From NCBI GenBank assembly GCA_040757055.1, contig JBFLXY010000003.1, positions 186,001 through 250,000 of the forward strand: a DNA stretch of 64,000 nt. Direction: 5' to 3'. This DNA comes from JAJZRJ01 sp040757055. Its GTDB lineage: Bacteria; Desulfobacterota; Desulfobulbia; Desulfobulbales; Desulfurivibrionaceae. Positions 34,561 to 45,440 of the stretch are shown in pieces. Numbering within the stretch: position 1 is the stretch's first letter; every line of letters starts with the position of its first letter. The translations under genes were made by a program, and so were the position numbers. The notes below the pieces were generated by a model, which was not told where the DNA came from, did not search any database, and worked only from the letters and a program-made list of their open reading frames with translations.

Positions 34561-34589
34561 TTGCCATGCCGTGGTGGAAGAGGTATAAA
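34561..34589 (+). promoter_or_regulatory. Promoter of rpmB
   Basis: TTGCCA (34561-34566), 17 bases, TATAAA (34584-34589). The interval 34280-34560 between resB and this promoter shows no gene. Confidence 0.6.
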
Positions 34590-34678
34590 GGCAAGTCTTT
34601 CGGAGCAACGAAACGTTGTGTTGATGCAGCGGCCGTCCTGGTTGATGCGGGCGGACCGCGAAAGTAAGGAGCAGAGCA

Positions 34679-34873
34679 ATGGCCAAGGTATGTGAGATTT
34701 GCGGCAAGAGCCCCAGTGTCGGCAATAATGTCAGCCACGCGAACAACAAGACCAGGCGGCGCTGGCTGCCGAATCTGCAGAAGGTGCGCATGGCCACCTC
34801 CGGCGGCAACGCCAGGTCTGTCCGTGTCTGCACCCGCTGCATCCGTTCCGGAGCGGTGGTCAAGCCCTCCTGA
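34679..34873 (+). CDS. rpmB: 50S ribosomal protein L28
   Basis: Protein of 64 residues, the normal size. It starts MAKVCEICGKSP and contains SHANNKTRRRWLPNLQKV and the second Cys pair VCTRCIRSG, so this is the zinc-binding (C+) form of L28. RBS AAGGAG. It is a single gene that converges on the Rsh gene. Confidence 0.98.
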   Translation: MAKVCEICGKSPSVGNNVSHANNKTRRRWLPNLQKVRMATSGGNARSVRVCTRCIRSGAVVKPS

Positions 34874-34879
34874 TTCCGC

Positions 34880-37042
34880 CTATTTTCTCTTCGCCTCGAG
34901 AACGCCCCCCAGCTGCTGCAGGTGCTGGAGGATGCGCAGGAGGTGATCCACGCTTTTCACCTCGACGATGACGTTGATCCTGGCCAGGCCACCCGCCAAG
35001 GTGGTGGCCTCCAGGTTCACGATGTCGGCGTCGTCGCCGCCGATGGCATTGCTGATGGCGGCCAATAACCCCCGCTGATCCTGGGCCACCACCTGAATGG
35101 GCGCCCGGTGGGCCGCCTGCACCGAGGCGGCCCAGCTCACAGCGATCCGCCGTTCCGGGTCGCTGGCCAGCAGGTTGGGGCAGGTGGCCTTGTGCACCGA
35201 AATGCCCCGGCCGGCGGTGATGAAGCCGCCGATGGCATCGCCGGGCACCGGCATGCAGCAGTGGCTGATCTTGGTCAGCACCCCTTCCGCCCCATCCACC
35301 ACGATCACCTCGTCCTGCCGGCCTTTGCCCTGCGTCCGTTTGGCCGGCAGCTGCTCCAGCACGGCCTCGACGCTCTCCGGTTCCTCCTCCCGCAGTTCCG
35401 CCGGCTGCAGCAGCCGGACGATGGCCGGCACGGTGATCTTGCCGGAGCCCACCTTGCGCATGAGGTCGTCCAGGGAGTTGCAGGAGAGGGCCTTGAGCAC
35501 CTCCTTGAGATGGCCGGTCTTGATGAACTTCTTGAGGCTCAGGCTGTGTTTGCGCAGTTCCCGCTCGCAGATTTCGCGGCCAACGGTGAGGCTCCTCTCC
35601 CGCTCTTCCTGGTTGAGCCATTGCTTGATGCGGCTTTTGGCGCGGGCGGTCCTGACCAGCCCCAGCCAGCCGCGGTGGGGTTTCTGGCCCGGCGCGGTGA
35701 TGATCTCCACCACGTCGCCGTTCCTGAGTTCGGTCTTGAGCTGGGCGATCTGGCCGTTGATCCTGGCCCCGGCGCAGCGGTTGCCCACCTCGGTGTGGAT
35801 GCTGTAGGCAAAGTCGAGCGGGGTGCTGCCGCGCGGGAAGCCCCGCACCTCGCCGGTGGGGGTGAGCACGTAGATGTCGTCCTCGTAGAGTTCGCCCTTG
35901 ACCGCGTCGAGGAATTCCTTGGGGTCTTCCAGTTCCTGGAGGGTCTGCACCAGTTGCTTGAGCCACTTGAAGAGCTTGACGTCCCTGGTGGTGACCGCCT
36001 TGCCCTCTTTGTAAGCCCAGTGGGCGGCAATGCCCTCCTGGGCGATGCGGTCCATCTCCTCGGTGCGGATCTGCACCTCCATGAAATCGCCGTGGGGACC
36101 GACCACCGAGGTGTGGAGCGACTTGTAGCCGTTCGCTTTGGGGTGGCTGATGAAATCCTTGAAGCGGCCGTCGATGGGCGCCCAGATCGAGTGGATGACG
36201 CCCAGGACCTCGTAGCATTCCTTGAGGTCCCGCACGATGATGCGGAAGGCCACCTTGTCGTAGACCTTCTCGATGGGGATGTTCTGGGCCAAGAGCTTCT
36301 TGTAGATGCTGTAGAGGTGCTTGGGCCGCCCCAGGATGCGGAAGTGGCCGACGCCGTTCTCGATGAGGTGGTGCGAGATGAGCGCCTTGATCTCCTCCAC
36401 GTAGGCTTCGCGGTCCGGCAGCGAACTCTGGATGCTGCGGGAGAGCTTGGCGAACTCCGCCGGGTGGAGATAGGAAAAGGAGAGGTCTTCCAGCTCCCGC
36501 TTGATCCAGTCGATGCCCAGCCGGCTGGCCAGGGGCGCATAAAGGTCCATGGTCTCCTGGGCGAATTCCACCTGCTTGTCCGGGGTCACGTGGCGCAGCG
36601 ACTGCATGTCGTGCAGCCGGTCGGCGAGCCTGACCAGCAAGACCCGGATGTCGCTCGACATGGCCAAGAGCATCTTGCGGACGTTCTCCGCCTGGTAGGC
36701 GACCTGGCTGTTGAACTGGACACTGGTGATCCGGGTGGCGCCGCTGACGATGGTGGCCACATCGCTGCCGAATTCCTCCCGCAGCCTGGCTTCGCTCACC
36801 CGCGGCTCGGCCTGCTTGAGCACGCCGTGCAGGAGGCCGGCGCAGATGGTGGGCACGTCGAGGCGCATGGAGGCCAGCAGGTAGGCCACGGCCATGGCGT
36901 GCTGAAGGTAGGGCGCGCCCGACAGGCGGTGATGGCCGCTATAAACCTCGCTGGCAAAGGCGTGGGCCTTGGCGATGGGTGCCAGGTCCTCGTCCGGCAT
37001 GTACTCCTTGGCGCGGGCGATGATGTCGTCGATGGTGGCCAT
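34880..37042 (-). CDS. RelA/SpoT (Rsh) ppGpp enzyme with degenerate hydrolase site
   Basis: Protein of 720 residues: HD domain (about 20-170), synthetase (about 225-350), TGS (about 390-450) and C-terminal ACT (about 645-720). The synthetase is intact, with KVAFRIIVRDLKE, GRFKD (the RxKD type), HPKANGYKSLHTSV and EVQIRTEEMD. In the HD domain the usual HDxxED reads LLHGVLKQ, losing the metal Asp and the Glu-Asp pair, although RLADRLHDMQ is kept. It probably synthesises but does not hydrolyse (p)ppGpp. It lies 10 bases after proS and is likely co-transcribed with it. Confidence 0.93.
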   Translation of the reverse strand: MATIDDIIARAKEYMPDEDLAPIAKAHAFASEVYSGHHRLSGAPYLQHAMAVAYLLASMRLDVPTICAGLLHGVLKQAEPRVSEARLREEFGSDVATIVSGATRITSVQFNSQVAYQAENVRKMLLAMSSDIRVLLVRLADRLHDMQSLRHVTPDKQVEFAQETMDLYAPLASRLGIDWIKRELEDLSFSYLHPAEFAKLSRSIQSSLPDREAYVEEIKALISHHLIENGVGHFRILGRPKHLYSIYKKLLAQNIPIEKVYDKVAFRIIVRDLKECYEVLGVIHSIWAPIDGRFKDFISHPKANGYKSLHTSVVGPHGDFMEVQIRTEEMDRIAQEGIAAHWAYKEGKAVTTRDVKLFKWLKQLVQTLQELEDPKEFLDAVKGELYEDDIYVLTPTGEVRGFPRGSTPLDFAYSIHTEVGNRCAGARINGQIAQLKTELRNGDVVEIITAPGQKPHRGWLGLVRTARAKSRIKQWLNQEERERSLTVGREICERELRKHSLSLKKFIKTGHLKEVLKALSCNSLDDLMRKVGSGKITVPAIVRLLQPAELREEEPESVEAVLEQLPAKRTQGKGRQDEVIVVDGAEGVLTKISHCCMPVPGDAIGGFITAGRGISVHKATCPNLLASDPERRIAVSWAASVQAAHRAPIQVVAQDQRGLLAAISNAIGGDDADIVNLEATTLAGGLARINVIVEVKSVDHLLRILQHLQQLGGVLEAKRK

Positions 37043-37052
37043 GGGCGCGGGG

Positions 37053-38786
<1,734 letters not shown>

Positions 38787-38891
38787 GGGGCACCTGGAGT
38801 ATGGAAGTTACGGGTCACAAGCGGCCGTGGTTGGCCACGATATGTTCAAGAATACGCAGGGAAAATATACACGTTCGACCCGTTTCCCGCA

Positions 38892-39254
38892 TCACTTTCC
38901 TGGGCAGGGCGGCACCCCGTCTGCCTGAACTTCTTTCGCAATCGCCACCTCGGCATGGGAGTCGCACCCGCAACCAGCGGCAATCCACCGTGTGACGCAA
39001 CGGGAGGCAATGCGGCCCCAGGAATTCGGCAACCAGGAGAGATACTGTCCAGGGTTGGTTGCCAGGCCGCACACATACCGCTCGCCCTGCCACGCAAGCG
39101 CGGGGCAAGGGCCTGAACGACGGAGGAAGGCAATCTGCCCCAGCGGACAGGGTTCCGCCGCGCAACAGATGCCACAACCATTGCACGGTTCGCCCCAGGC
39201 CGGTTTCGGCGGTGCCGCAGCATGGAGAACCCTGCGGACCAAAACTAGGGACAC
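38892..39254 (-). CDS. Cys-rich YkgJ-like protein, start probably altered by a transposase insertion
   Basis: Protein of up to 120 residues. The Cys cluster CNGCGICCAAEPC, followed by GPC and VCGL, is typical of the zinc/iron-chelating YkgJ-like family. No in-frame ATG lies before the cluster; the only start is GTG 39254, which is inside the inverted repeat of the adjacent transposase. The native start may therefore have been replaced by the insertion. It overlaps the transposase stop by 10 bases. Function of the family is poorly known. Confidence 0.7.
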   Translation of the reverse strand: MSLVLVRRVLHAAAPPKPAWGEPCNGCGICCAAEPCPLGQIAFLRRSGPCPALAWQGERYVCGLATNPGQYLSWLPNSWGRIASRCVTRWIAAGCGCDSHAEVAIAKEVQADGVPPCPGK

Positions 39255-39925
39255 TCCCCAATTTCTTTCCGCGGCCGGCCAACCCTTTTCGGCTTCAGCG
39301 TTTGATTCAGACGAGATTCCAGCATGGCGACAAAACCTGCTGAGCCGAAGGGCCGGCCGGTGCGGGTTGCTTTGCGGAGCGCCTCATCCATTCGGTCATC
39401 CGCGGTCAGGATAAACTTGGCATAAGCGCTCCTTTCCGAAGGGGCGAGCCAGGAGGAGAGGCCAGGCAAGGCGCCGTCTGCTCCTGTCAAATGCGCTTTA
39501 GCGCTGGACCAACGATAGTCTTTCGGCTTTTTCGCCAGCCCCGCTTTCAGTGGATTGCGCTCGATATAGCGTGCCACTGCCCATAGGTACTGTTCGTTTC
39601 CCACCAGACACGAGAAGAAACGGTTCTGCCAGACACGGCCGGATCGGGCCAGCTTGCGGTTGAGATACTGGGTATAGACTTGGTTGGTTAGGCCGATGCC
39701 CCGCGCCAGAGCGGTTTCCGTTTCAGGCACGGCGAGCAGGTGGATGTGGTTGTCCATCAGGCAATAGGCCCAAATCAGCACTGAGTGCTTGCGCGCGTAA
39801 GTTGCCAGCAGGTGCAGATAGGTCTGTCGGTCTTCGTCATCGAAGAAGACCGTGGCGCGGTTGTTGCCGCGCTGGGTGATGTGGTGGGGATGGCCGGGGG
39901 CGATGATGCGAGCGATTCGTGGCAT
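39245..39925 (-). CDS. REP-associated tyrosine transposase (RAYT, Y1 family)
   Basis: Protein of 226 residues. It begins with MPRIARIIAPGHPHHITQRG and has the metal-binding HUH in MDNHIHLLAVP, the catalytic Tyr helix in ARYIERNPLKAGLA, and RWSSAKAHL; all are conserved in TnpA_REP proteins. It is bracketed by imperfect inverted repeats (39246-39265 and 39964-39983) beginning AGGGACAC. RAYTs act on single-stranded REP hairpins. The catalytic residues are intact. Confidence 0.93.
   Translation of the reverse strand: MPRIARIIAPGHPHHITQRGNNRATVFFDDEDRQTYLHLLATYARKHSVLIWAYCLMDNHIHLLAVPETETALARGIGLTNQVYTQYLNRKLARSGRVWQNRFFSCLVGNEQYLWAVARYIERNPLKAGLAKKPKDYRWSSAKAHLTGADGALPGLSSWLAPSERSAYAKFILTADDRMDEALRKATRTGRPFGSAGFVAMLESRLNQTLKPKRVGRPRKEIGECP
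39246..39265. repeat. Left inverted repeat of the RAYT unit
   Basis: TAGGGACACTCCCCAATTTC. It matches, in inverted orientation and with few differences, 39964-39983. Confidence 0.75.
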
Positions 39926-39963
39926 ATGGGGATGCTATCGTAGAGAGAAGGGCAGCGCAAGGG

Positions 39964-39983
39964 GAAATAGGGGGGTGTCCCTC
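39964..39983. repeat. Right inverted repeat of the RAYT unit
   Basis: GAAATAGGGGGGTGTCCCTC; its reverse complement begins GAGGGACAC like the left copy. Confidence 0.75.
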
Positions 39984-40125
39984 ATTTTTCACTCATTTTT
40001 CCGAAAAGGCTGGGCTCAACGTGGCTGATAGATGGATGGAGATGAATTTCCCCCCTGTGCACACGAATACGGTGAGTAGCGAGCCATCTCTGCAATATCC
40101 AGATGCTGAGCGTTGAGTGGCTTTT

Positions 40126-41802
40126 TCACGGCGTCATCTTGTTCTTGACGGTACCTATAAGGTCTGTGCCTTTCGATACTTGATCGGTCCCACCCAGCGC
40201 TTTGTACTCCCCTTGAACAAGTGTTGTGCTCTCTTGGAGGAGCGCGGTGTCAAGTTTTGATAGGTCCACTTTTGCTAAATCTCCAGAACTTGGGGTCAGC
40301 TTTCCGGTCAGCTTCGCAGAAACGTGCATGGCGACGTAGAAGCGAAGGTTGTTCCGATCCTTGGGGGTAAGGTTATTAGTCGGCAATCTAAGATGGTCCT
40401 CAACGCGACGCATAATCTCGGCGCAGGTGTAGTACATCTCTATCGGATGAGAATCCGAGTAGACCTTGCTGTAATCCGCGTCCTTCTTTAGCAAGGATGA
40501 CGGTCGAGCGCGAGCAGTATCAGGACGCTGAAGAAGAATGGCCATGACAGACTGCGCTAGATGAGGAATGCCGACTATCTTGTCCCTTGGCTTCCCCTCA
40601 TTTTTGTAGTAGTTCTTTCTGCGATCGTAGAAAAGGCCTCGCGGCCTGAAGAACTCTTCTATGTCGCGATGCACCTTGTCGGTCGCTCGAAGTGAGGCCT
40701 GTTGAACCGCAGTCTGGCTGTTGGTGGCCTTAATTATGCGATCTCGACTCTCCGCCTCAGACGGAACAATAACCCGTACTAGAATCGTCCGGTTATCGTT
40801 CTCGGTGTTGAACTTCTTGAAATAGTTAAAGACCTCTGTGGACGACTGTAGGCCGTTTACCACTTGAGGATCCTCGATGGTTAGCGTCTTGCCGCTCTGG
40901 GACGCCTTCGAGGCCAGCACGGTAATTCCATTGTTCAGCCACCAAAAATCTTCCTGATGCGTCTCTTGGAGAGAGTACTGAATATCGTCGTTGACCGCTG
41001 TTCGACCTTGGTAATCACGCACATTTGCTTCAAAGATGTTGCGGCGTAGTCCTCCGGAACTGTCGGAGATGAAGGTGAAGTAATCCCGTAAGCGCACTAG
41101 GCAGACAAAGCCAACCTGTCCAGCTGAAGAGATTGGGTTCTCGGCCAGTGGAAGGGTGTAGGTCGTCTGAGGAGCGCGACGGGCAAGGGTGAGCAGTTCC
41201 GACGCGCCGAGGAACGTGAAACTAAACTCTGACGACGGGAAATGATGGTGAACTAACGCCTTAAGCTTCTCAACCTTCTTCTCTACGTTTGCGTCCGGTT
41301 TCTCTCCCTTGGAGGCGTAGTAGTAGCGAATCCTGAATGTTGGAAACTTGGTCGCAAGCTGGTTGTGGAGGGTGCGAAAGCAGGCAATAGCCTCAACCAA
41401 AGATTCGTTGTATGTGGCGCCTAAGGTGGACGTTGGCTTGGAGAGGTCGAGAATATCGTCACTTACGGTCATGAAGCGCTCCACCGGCGTTTCCTGAAAT
41501 CCGGCTGAGGTCTTGGCCTGCACAATGACGAGGTCGAGGATGATGTTTTTCTTCAGGTGCGAGTAGTCATGGTCCTCTTGAACAAGCTCACCGTTGACGA
41601 GCACGTAGAACGCATCAATTCCGCCATCGCCCCCATCGCCGACGAGCCCTGAGTCGATCTCGTCGTAGGAGAGATCAGAGTCTTTGAGTACCTGTTCGGC
41701 CGTAAACAACTCAAAGAACTCACTGGCAGTGATGGTGGGATCAATTTCAGCCTGCCGCTGTTTTAGGATTTCGTCGAGAATGATGCGGTCATTCTTAGCC
41801 AT
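40126..41802 (-). CDS. AIPR-domain abortive-infection phage-resistance protein
   Basis: Protein of 558 residues from ATG 41802 with AAGGAG eight bases upstream. An N-terminal part (about 1-110) has a restriction-nuclease-like pattern, DGGIDAFYV and LVIVQAKTSAG, resembling a D-x(n)-(E/Q)-x-K core. The middle holds the AIPR signature WWLNNGITVLA and PQVVNGLQSSTEVFNYF. AIPR proteins give phage resistance in lactococci and others. The gene has lower GC than the surrounding core genes and sits beside a transposase between proS and ispG, so it is likely acquired. Confidence 0.88.
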   Translation of the reverse strand: MAKNDRIILDEILKQRQAEIDPTITASEFFELFTAEQVLKDSDLSYDEIDSGLVGDGGDGGIDAFYVLVNGELVQEDHDYSHLKKNIILDLVIVQAKTSAGFQETPVERFMTVSDDILDLSKPTSTLGATYNESLVEAIACFRTLHNQLATKFPTFRIRYYYASKGEKPDANVEKKVEKLKALVHHHFPSSEFSFTFLGASELLTLARRAPQTTYTLPLAENPISSAGQVGFVCLVRLRDYFTFISDSSGGLRRNIFEANVRDYQGRTAVNDDIQYSLQETHQEDFWWLNNGITVLASKASQSGKTLTIEDPQVVNGLQSSTEVFNYFKKFNTENDNRTILVRVIVPSEAESRDRIIKATNSQTAVQQASLRATDKVHRDIEEFFRPRGLFYDRRKNYYKNEGKPRDKIVGIPHLAQSVMAILLQRPDTARARPSSLLKKDADYSKVYSDSHPIEMYYTCAEIMRRVEDHLRLPTNNLTPKDRNNLRFYVAMHVSAKLTGKLTPSSGDLAKVDLSKLDTALLQESTTLVQGEYKALGGTDQVSKGTDLIGTVKNKMTP

Positions 41803-42168
41803 TGGACATGCTCCTTCTAAGCCGCCGAACAGGTTATTCCGTGGGTTTCTGCATATCTCTAAGCAAGAGGCACTCCGTTGGGTACGTCGGTGGTCCGAGC
41901 GCTTGGTCTCCTCTCTGCCTGTTACGATTGAGTATCTCCTAACTTCATGTAGCTCAAGGGAAATCGTTCTGCAATCATTTTTGTGGTCAGGCTTTATGGC
42001 CGGATATCCATGCATACGGAGAACACCATATCGTCCGCTTCCGCACAGTGTGCGGTGCGTGGTGCGGGTGTGGTTGCAAGCTGGGAGAGATTCTGGCAAA
42101 CGCAGAATGCGTTCTTGCGGGAAAGGTTCGGGCGGTGGGGCAGCGGCAGAGCCGACGGCGAGAAGGAA
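41803..42168. other. Intergenic region with a candidate promoter of the AIPR gene
   Basis: On the minus strand TTGAGC (41952-41957), 17 bases and TACTCA (41929-41934) form a possible promoter. Nothing else is recognised between here and the end of ispG. Confidence 0.45.
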
Positions 42169-43245
42169 TCAGCGGTTCTTGCCCGCGTCCCTGGTCATCT
42201 GGTTGATCTCGTCGAGGAAGACGGAAAGCAACTCCGCTTCCGGCACCTTTTTGTAGAGTTGGCCCTTCTTGAAGATGATGCCCACCCCATGGCCGCCGGC
42301 GAGGCCGATGTCCGCCTCCTTGGCCTCGCCCGGTCCGTTCACCACGCAGCCCATCACCGCGATCTTGAGCGGGGTGTCGATGGTCTGGATGTACTCCTCC
42401 ACCTTTTCGGCGATCTTGAAGAGATTGACCTGGCAGCGGCCGCAGGTGGGGCAGGAGATGAGTTCCGGCCCCCGCTCGCGGATATGGAGGCTCCGCAGGA
42501 GTTCAAAGGCCACGCGGAGCTCCTCCACCGGGTCGCGGGTGAGCGAGATGCGCAACGTGTCGCCGATTCCTTCATAAAGCAGGATGCCGAGCGCCACACT
42601 CGATTTCACCGTGCCGGCGATGAGCCCGCCCGCCTCGGTGACCCCCAGGTGGAGCGGGTAATCGCAGGCCGCGCTCAACTGCCGGTACGCCTCGACCGTG
42701 GTGAGGGCGTCGGAGGACTTGAGCGAGATTTTGATCCGGTGGAAGTCGAGTTGCTCCAGTAACCGCACATTGCGCAGAGCGCTTTCCACCAGGGCCCCAG
42801 GGGTCGGGTGGCCGTGCTTCTTGAGGATATCCTTTTCCACCGAGCCGGAGTTGACCCCGACGCGGATCGGCACCTGGTGGGCTTTGGCCGCGGCCACCAC
42901 CTTGGCGAGCTTCTCCTGGCCGCCGATGTTGCCGGGATTGATGCGGATGCCCTGGGCGCCGTGCTCCATGCTGGCGATGGCCAGCCGGTGGTCGAAGTGG
43001 ATGTCGGCAATGAGCGGGATGGTGATCTGGTCGCGAATTGCTTGGATGGCGCGGGCGGCATCGAGGTCGAGCACCGCCACCCGGATGATGTCGCAGCCCG
43101 CCTTGGTGAGCCGCTCGATCTGCGCCACGGTGGCAGCCACGTCGCGGGTGTCGGTGTTGGTCATCGACTGCACCGCAATGGGGGCATCCCCTCCCACCGG
43201 CACCGTACCCACCTGGATCTGTCGCGTTTTCTTGCGCTCGATCAT
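42169..43245 (-). CDS. ispG: 4-hydroxy-3-methylbut-2-en-1-yl diphosphate synthase
   Basis: Protein of 358 residues, the short bacterial form. Signatures include the start RKKTRQIQVGTVPVGGDAPI, VQSMTNTDTRDVAATV, ADIHFDHRLA, RINPGNIG, and the [4Fe-4S] ligands in SCPTCGRCQVNL and the GCVVNGPGEAKEADIG loop. It converts MEcPP to HMBPP in the MEP isoprenoid pathway. Single gene. Confidence 0.98.
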   Translation of the reverse strand: MIERKKTRQIQVGTVPVGGDAPIAVQSMTNTDTRDVAATVAQIERLTKAGCDIIRVAVLDLDAARAIQAIRDQITIPLIADIHFDHRLAIASMEHGAQGIRINPGNIGGQEKLAKVVAAAKAHQVPIRVGVNSGSVEKDILKKHGHPTPGALVESALRNVRLLEQLDFHRIKISLKSSDALTTVEAYRQLSAACDYPLHLGVTEAGGLIAGTVKSSVALGILLYEGIGDTLRISLTRDPVEELRVAFELLRSLHIRERGPELISCPTCGRCQVNLFKIAEKVEEYIQTIDTPLKIAVMGCVVNGPGEAKEADIGLAGGHGVGIIFKKGQLYKKVPEAELLSVFLDEINQMTRDAGKNR

Positions 43246-43377
43246 GGCGCCCGATTATACATGGTCAGCCACCATTCCGCATCCCCCCATTTTTTCATCA
43301 AAGGCAATGTCTTTGCTCAAGGGCTCCACTGGCTGTTGCATTTTGCGCGGACAGTCTCGACTTTTCCTTGCGCGTGA

Positions 43378-43406
43378 TGTACATTAAAAATACATAACAA
43401 TGTACA
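43378..43406. promoter_or_regulatory. Palindromic operator of the VapBC-like pair
   Basis: TGTACATT (43378-43385) and AATGTACA (43399-43406) form an inverted repeat directly before the antitoxin ribosome binding site; each half contains the self-palindrome TGTACA. This is the expected autoregulation site. Confidence 0.65.
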
Positions 43407-43418
43407 TTGAGGTGCCCC

Positions 43419-43646
43419 ATGAAACAGGCGACCTTTTCCGAGCTGCGCAATCATGCCAAGCATTATTTTGACCTGGTCGAGTCTGGCGAGCCGGTGCGGA
43501 TCGTGCGTAACGGCAAGCCGATAGCAGACATTGTTCCGCTCCTCCAGGGGCTCCCCTCCTGGAAACGGAGGGCGGCGCAGCCGTTGGTGATCGATGGCTG
43601 TGAGGTCAGCAAGCTTATCCTTGAAGAACGCGAGACCTTGGACTGA
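43419..43646 (+). CDS. Phd/YefM-type antitoxin
   Basis: Protein of 75 residues. The N-terminal DNA-binding part reads MKQATFSELRNHAKHYFDLV, followed by EPVRIVRNGKPIADIVPL, the classic Phd/YefM strand-loop. The C-terminal half would wrap the toxin. RBS GAGGTG. The stop overlaps the toxin start (TGATG). Confidence 0.9.
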   Translation: MKQATFSELRNHAKHYFDLVESGEPVRIVRNGKPIADIVPLLQGLPSWKRRAAQPLVIDGCEVSKLILEERETLD

Positions 43647-44059
43647 TGCGGATATTTTTTGACTCCTCCGCGTTGGTGAAGCGGTATGTCCGCGAGCAAG
43701 GCACCGACGAAGTCCTTGCCTTATGCGATCAGGCAACGGAACTTTGCCTTTCCGGCATTGCCCTGGTCGAGATCATTTCGGCCTTTTGCCGCTTAAAGCG
43801 GGAAAGCCGGGTTTCTTCCGCCCAGTATCGGCAACTCAAGGAGCTGCTGCTGGAAGACATTACGGACGCTGCCATCTGCGATCTGACCCCGGAAGTGCTC
43901 CGTCACTCCATTCGTACCCTGGAGGGAAATGTCCTGCGTGGTATGGACGCCATGCACATTGGCAGCGCCCTGGTCCTGGAGGCGGACCTGTTCGTAACCG
44001 CCGATGCCAGACAGTCTGCCGCAGCTCGTAAGGCCGGGTTGCGAGCAGCCCAAGTATAA
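43646..44059 (+). CDS. vapC: PIN-domain toxin (VapC-like)
   Basis: Protein of 137 residues. PIN acidic residues: Asp in MRIFFDSSALVKRYV, Glu in ALVEIISAF, Asp in RGMDAMHIGSAL and Asp in FVTADARQ. It is predicted to be a Mg-dependent RNase inhibited by the preceding Phd-like antitoxin. The four acidic sites are intact. Confidence 0.92.
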   Translation: MRIFFDSSALVKRYVREQGTDEVLALCDQATELCLSGIALVEIISAFCRLKRESRVSSAQYRQLKELLLEDITDAAICDLTPEVLRHSIRTLEGNVLRGMDAMHIGSALVLEADLFVTADARQSAAARKAGLRAAQV

Positions 44060-44143
44060 ACCGAAGTGGACACATGCATCCGCGTGAAATCCCGTGCCAT
44101 TGCTGGGCGGTAATTTGCCTGCCAGGAACCTTGAGGTAACTTC

Positions 44144-44344
44144 ATGAAACTGCTGGTGACTCTGTTCGGTCTGGTGTTGATCTTCGAAGGCATGCCCTAT
44201 GTGGTGGCCCCTGAGGCGATGCAGCGCTGGATGCTCCAGCTCGCCGCCCTGCGGCCCGCTGCCCTGCGGTTTGCCGGCCTGGCAGCGCTGGCCATGGGCC
44301 TCTTCCTCTGCTACCTTACCCAGCGGACCGGCATTTTCGGCTGA
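44144..44344 (+). CDS. DUF2065 small membrane protein
   Basis: Protein of 66 residues with two helices and the DUF2065 pattern: LVLIFEGMPYVVAPEAMQRW and then RFAGLAALAMGLFLCYL. Function unknown. It ends 28 bases before queA. Confidence 0.85.
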   Translation: MKLLVTLFGLVLIFEGMPYVVAPEAMQRWMLQLAALRPAALRFAGLAALAMGLFLCYLTQRTGIFG

Positions 44345-44372
44345 GCCGGGCTTCCCCCTTTTCCTCTGGCCC

Positions 44373-45434
44373 ATGAATCCCGACTTCCTTCTCTCCTCCT
44401 ACCACTACGAGCTGCCGCCGGAGCTCATTGCCCAGAGCCCGGCTGCCTCGCGCGATGCCTCGCGCCTGCTGGTGCTCGACTGCCGCAACGAGACCCTGGT
44501 TGACCGCGCCTTTGGCGATGTGGTGGACTACATCGAGCCGGGCGACCTGCTGGTGGTCAACGACACCCGGGTCTTTCCTGCCCGCCTCCTTGGCAAGAAG
44601 GAGACCGGCGGTCAGGTGGAGCTCTTTCTCCTCGAATATCCTGCCGGCGCCCCAGGGGGCGAGGTGGAGGGGATTGGCCTCGTCCGGAGTTCGAAACGGG
44701 TGCGGGAGGGGATGCGCCTTTTTTTCGGCGAGGGGTTGTCCGCCACGGTGGTGGAACTCCTGGCCGACGGCAAGGTACGGGTGCTTCTCCATGTGGCCGG
44801 TTCGCTCGATGCGGCCCTGGAGCGCCACGGCCAGCTTCCCTTGCCGCCGTACATCGAGCGCCCGGAGGGAGAGCGGCCCGGCGACCGCGAACGCTACCAG
44901 ACGGTCTATGCTGTCAAGACCGGGGCAGTGGCCGCCCCCACCGCGGGCCTCCATTTCACCGAGGCGCTCCTGGGCCAACTTCGGGACAAGGGCGTTCTCA
45001 CGACCACCGTCACCCTCCATGTGGGCTACGGCACCTTTGCCCCGGTGCGGGTTGCGGATATCCGCGACCATCAGATCCATGCCGAATATCTGGAGGTCTC
45101 GGCCGACACCGCGGCGTTGGTCAATCAGGTGCGGCAGCAGGGGAAAAAGGTCTGGGCCGTGGGCACCACCTCGGTGCGGGCCCTGGAGTTTGCCGCCGAT
45201 GGGGCGGGCAGGGTGCAGCCAACGAGCGGCCTCTGCGACCTCTATGTCTATCCGGGATACCGCTTCCGGGTGGTACAGAACCTCATCACCAACTTCCACC
45301 TGCCGGGTTCGTCGCTGCTCTTTTTGGTGGGCGCCCTGGCCGGACGGGAGCGGATCCTTGCCGCCTATGGCCATGCGGTGGCGGCGCGTTACCGCTTCTT
45401 CAGCTACGGCGACGCCATGATGATCCTGCGCTGA
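44373..45434 (+). CDS. queA: tRNA preQ1(34) S-adenosylmethionine ribosyltransferase-isomerase
   Basis: Protein of 353 residues, the usual length, starting at ATG 44373 with YHYELPPELIAQSPA. Conserved blocks: GDLLVVNDTRVFPARL, AAPTAGLHFTEALL, THVTLHVG-like TTVTLHVGYGTFAPV and NLITNFHLPGSSLLFLVGA. It makes epoxyqueuosine at the wobble base of tRNAs. Probably co-transcribed with the DUF2065 gene. Confidence 0.97.
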   Translation: MNPDFLLSSYHYELPPELIAQSPAASRDASRLLVLDCRNETLVDRAFGDVVDYIEPGDLLVVNDTRVFPARLLGKKETGGQVELFLLEYPAGAPGGEVEGIGLVRSSKRVREGMRLFFGEGLSATVVELLADGKVRVLLHVAGSLDAALERHGQLPLPPYIERPEGERPGDRERYQTVYAVKTGAVAAPTAGLHFTEALLGQLRDKGVLTTTVTLHVGYGTFAPVRVADIRDHQIHAEYLEVSADTAALVNQVRQQGKKVWAVGTTSVRALEFAADGAGRVQPTSGLCDLYVYPGYRFRVVQNLITNFHLPGSSLLFLVGALAGRERILAAYGHAVAARYRFFSYGDAMMILR

Positions 45435-45440
45435 GGCAAT

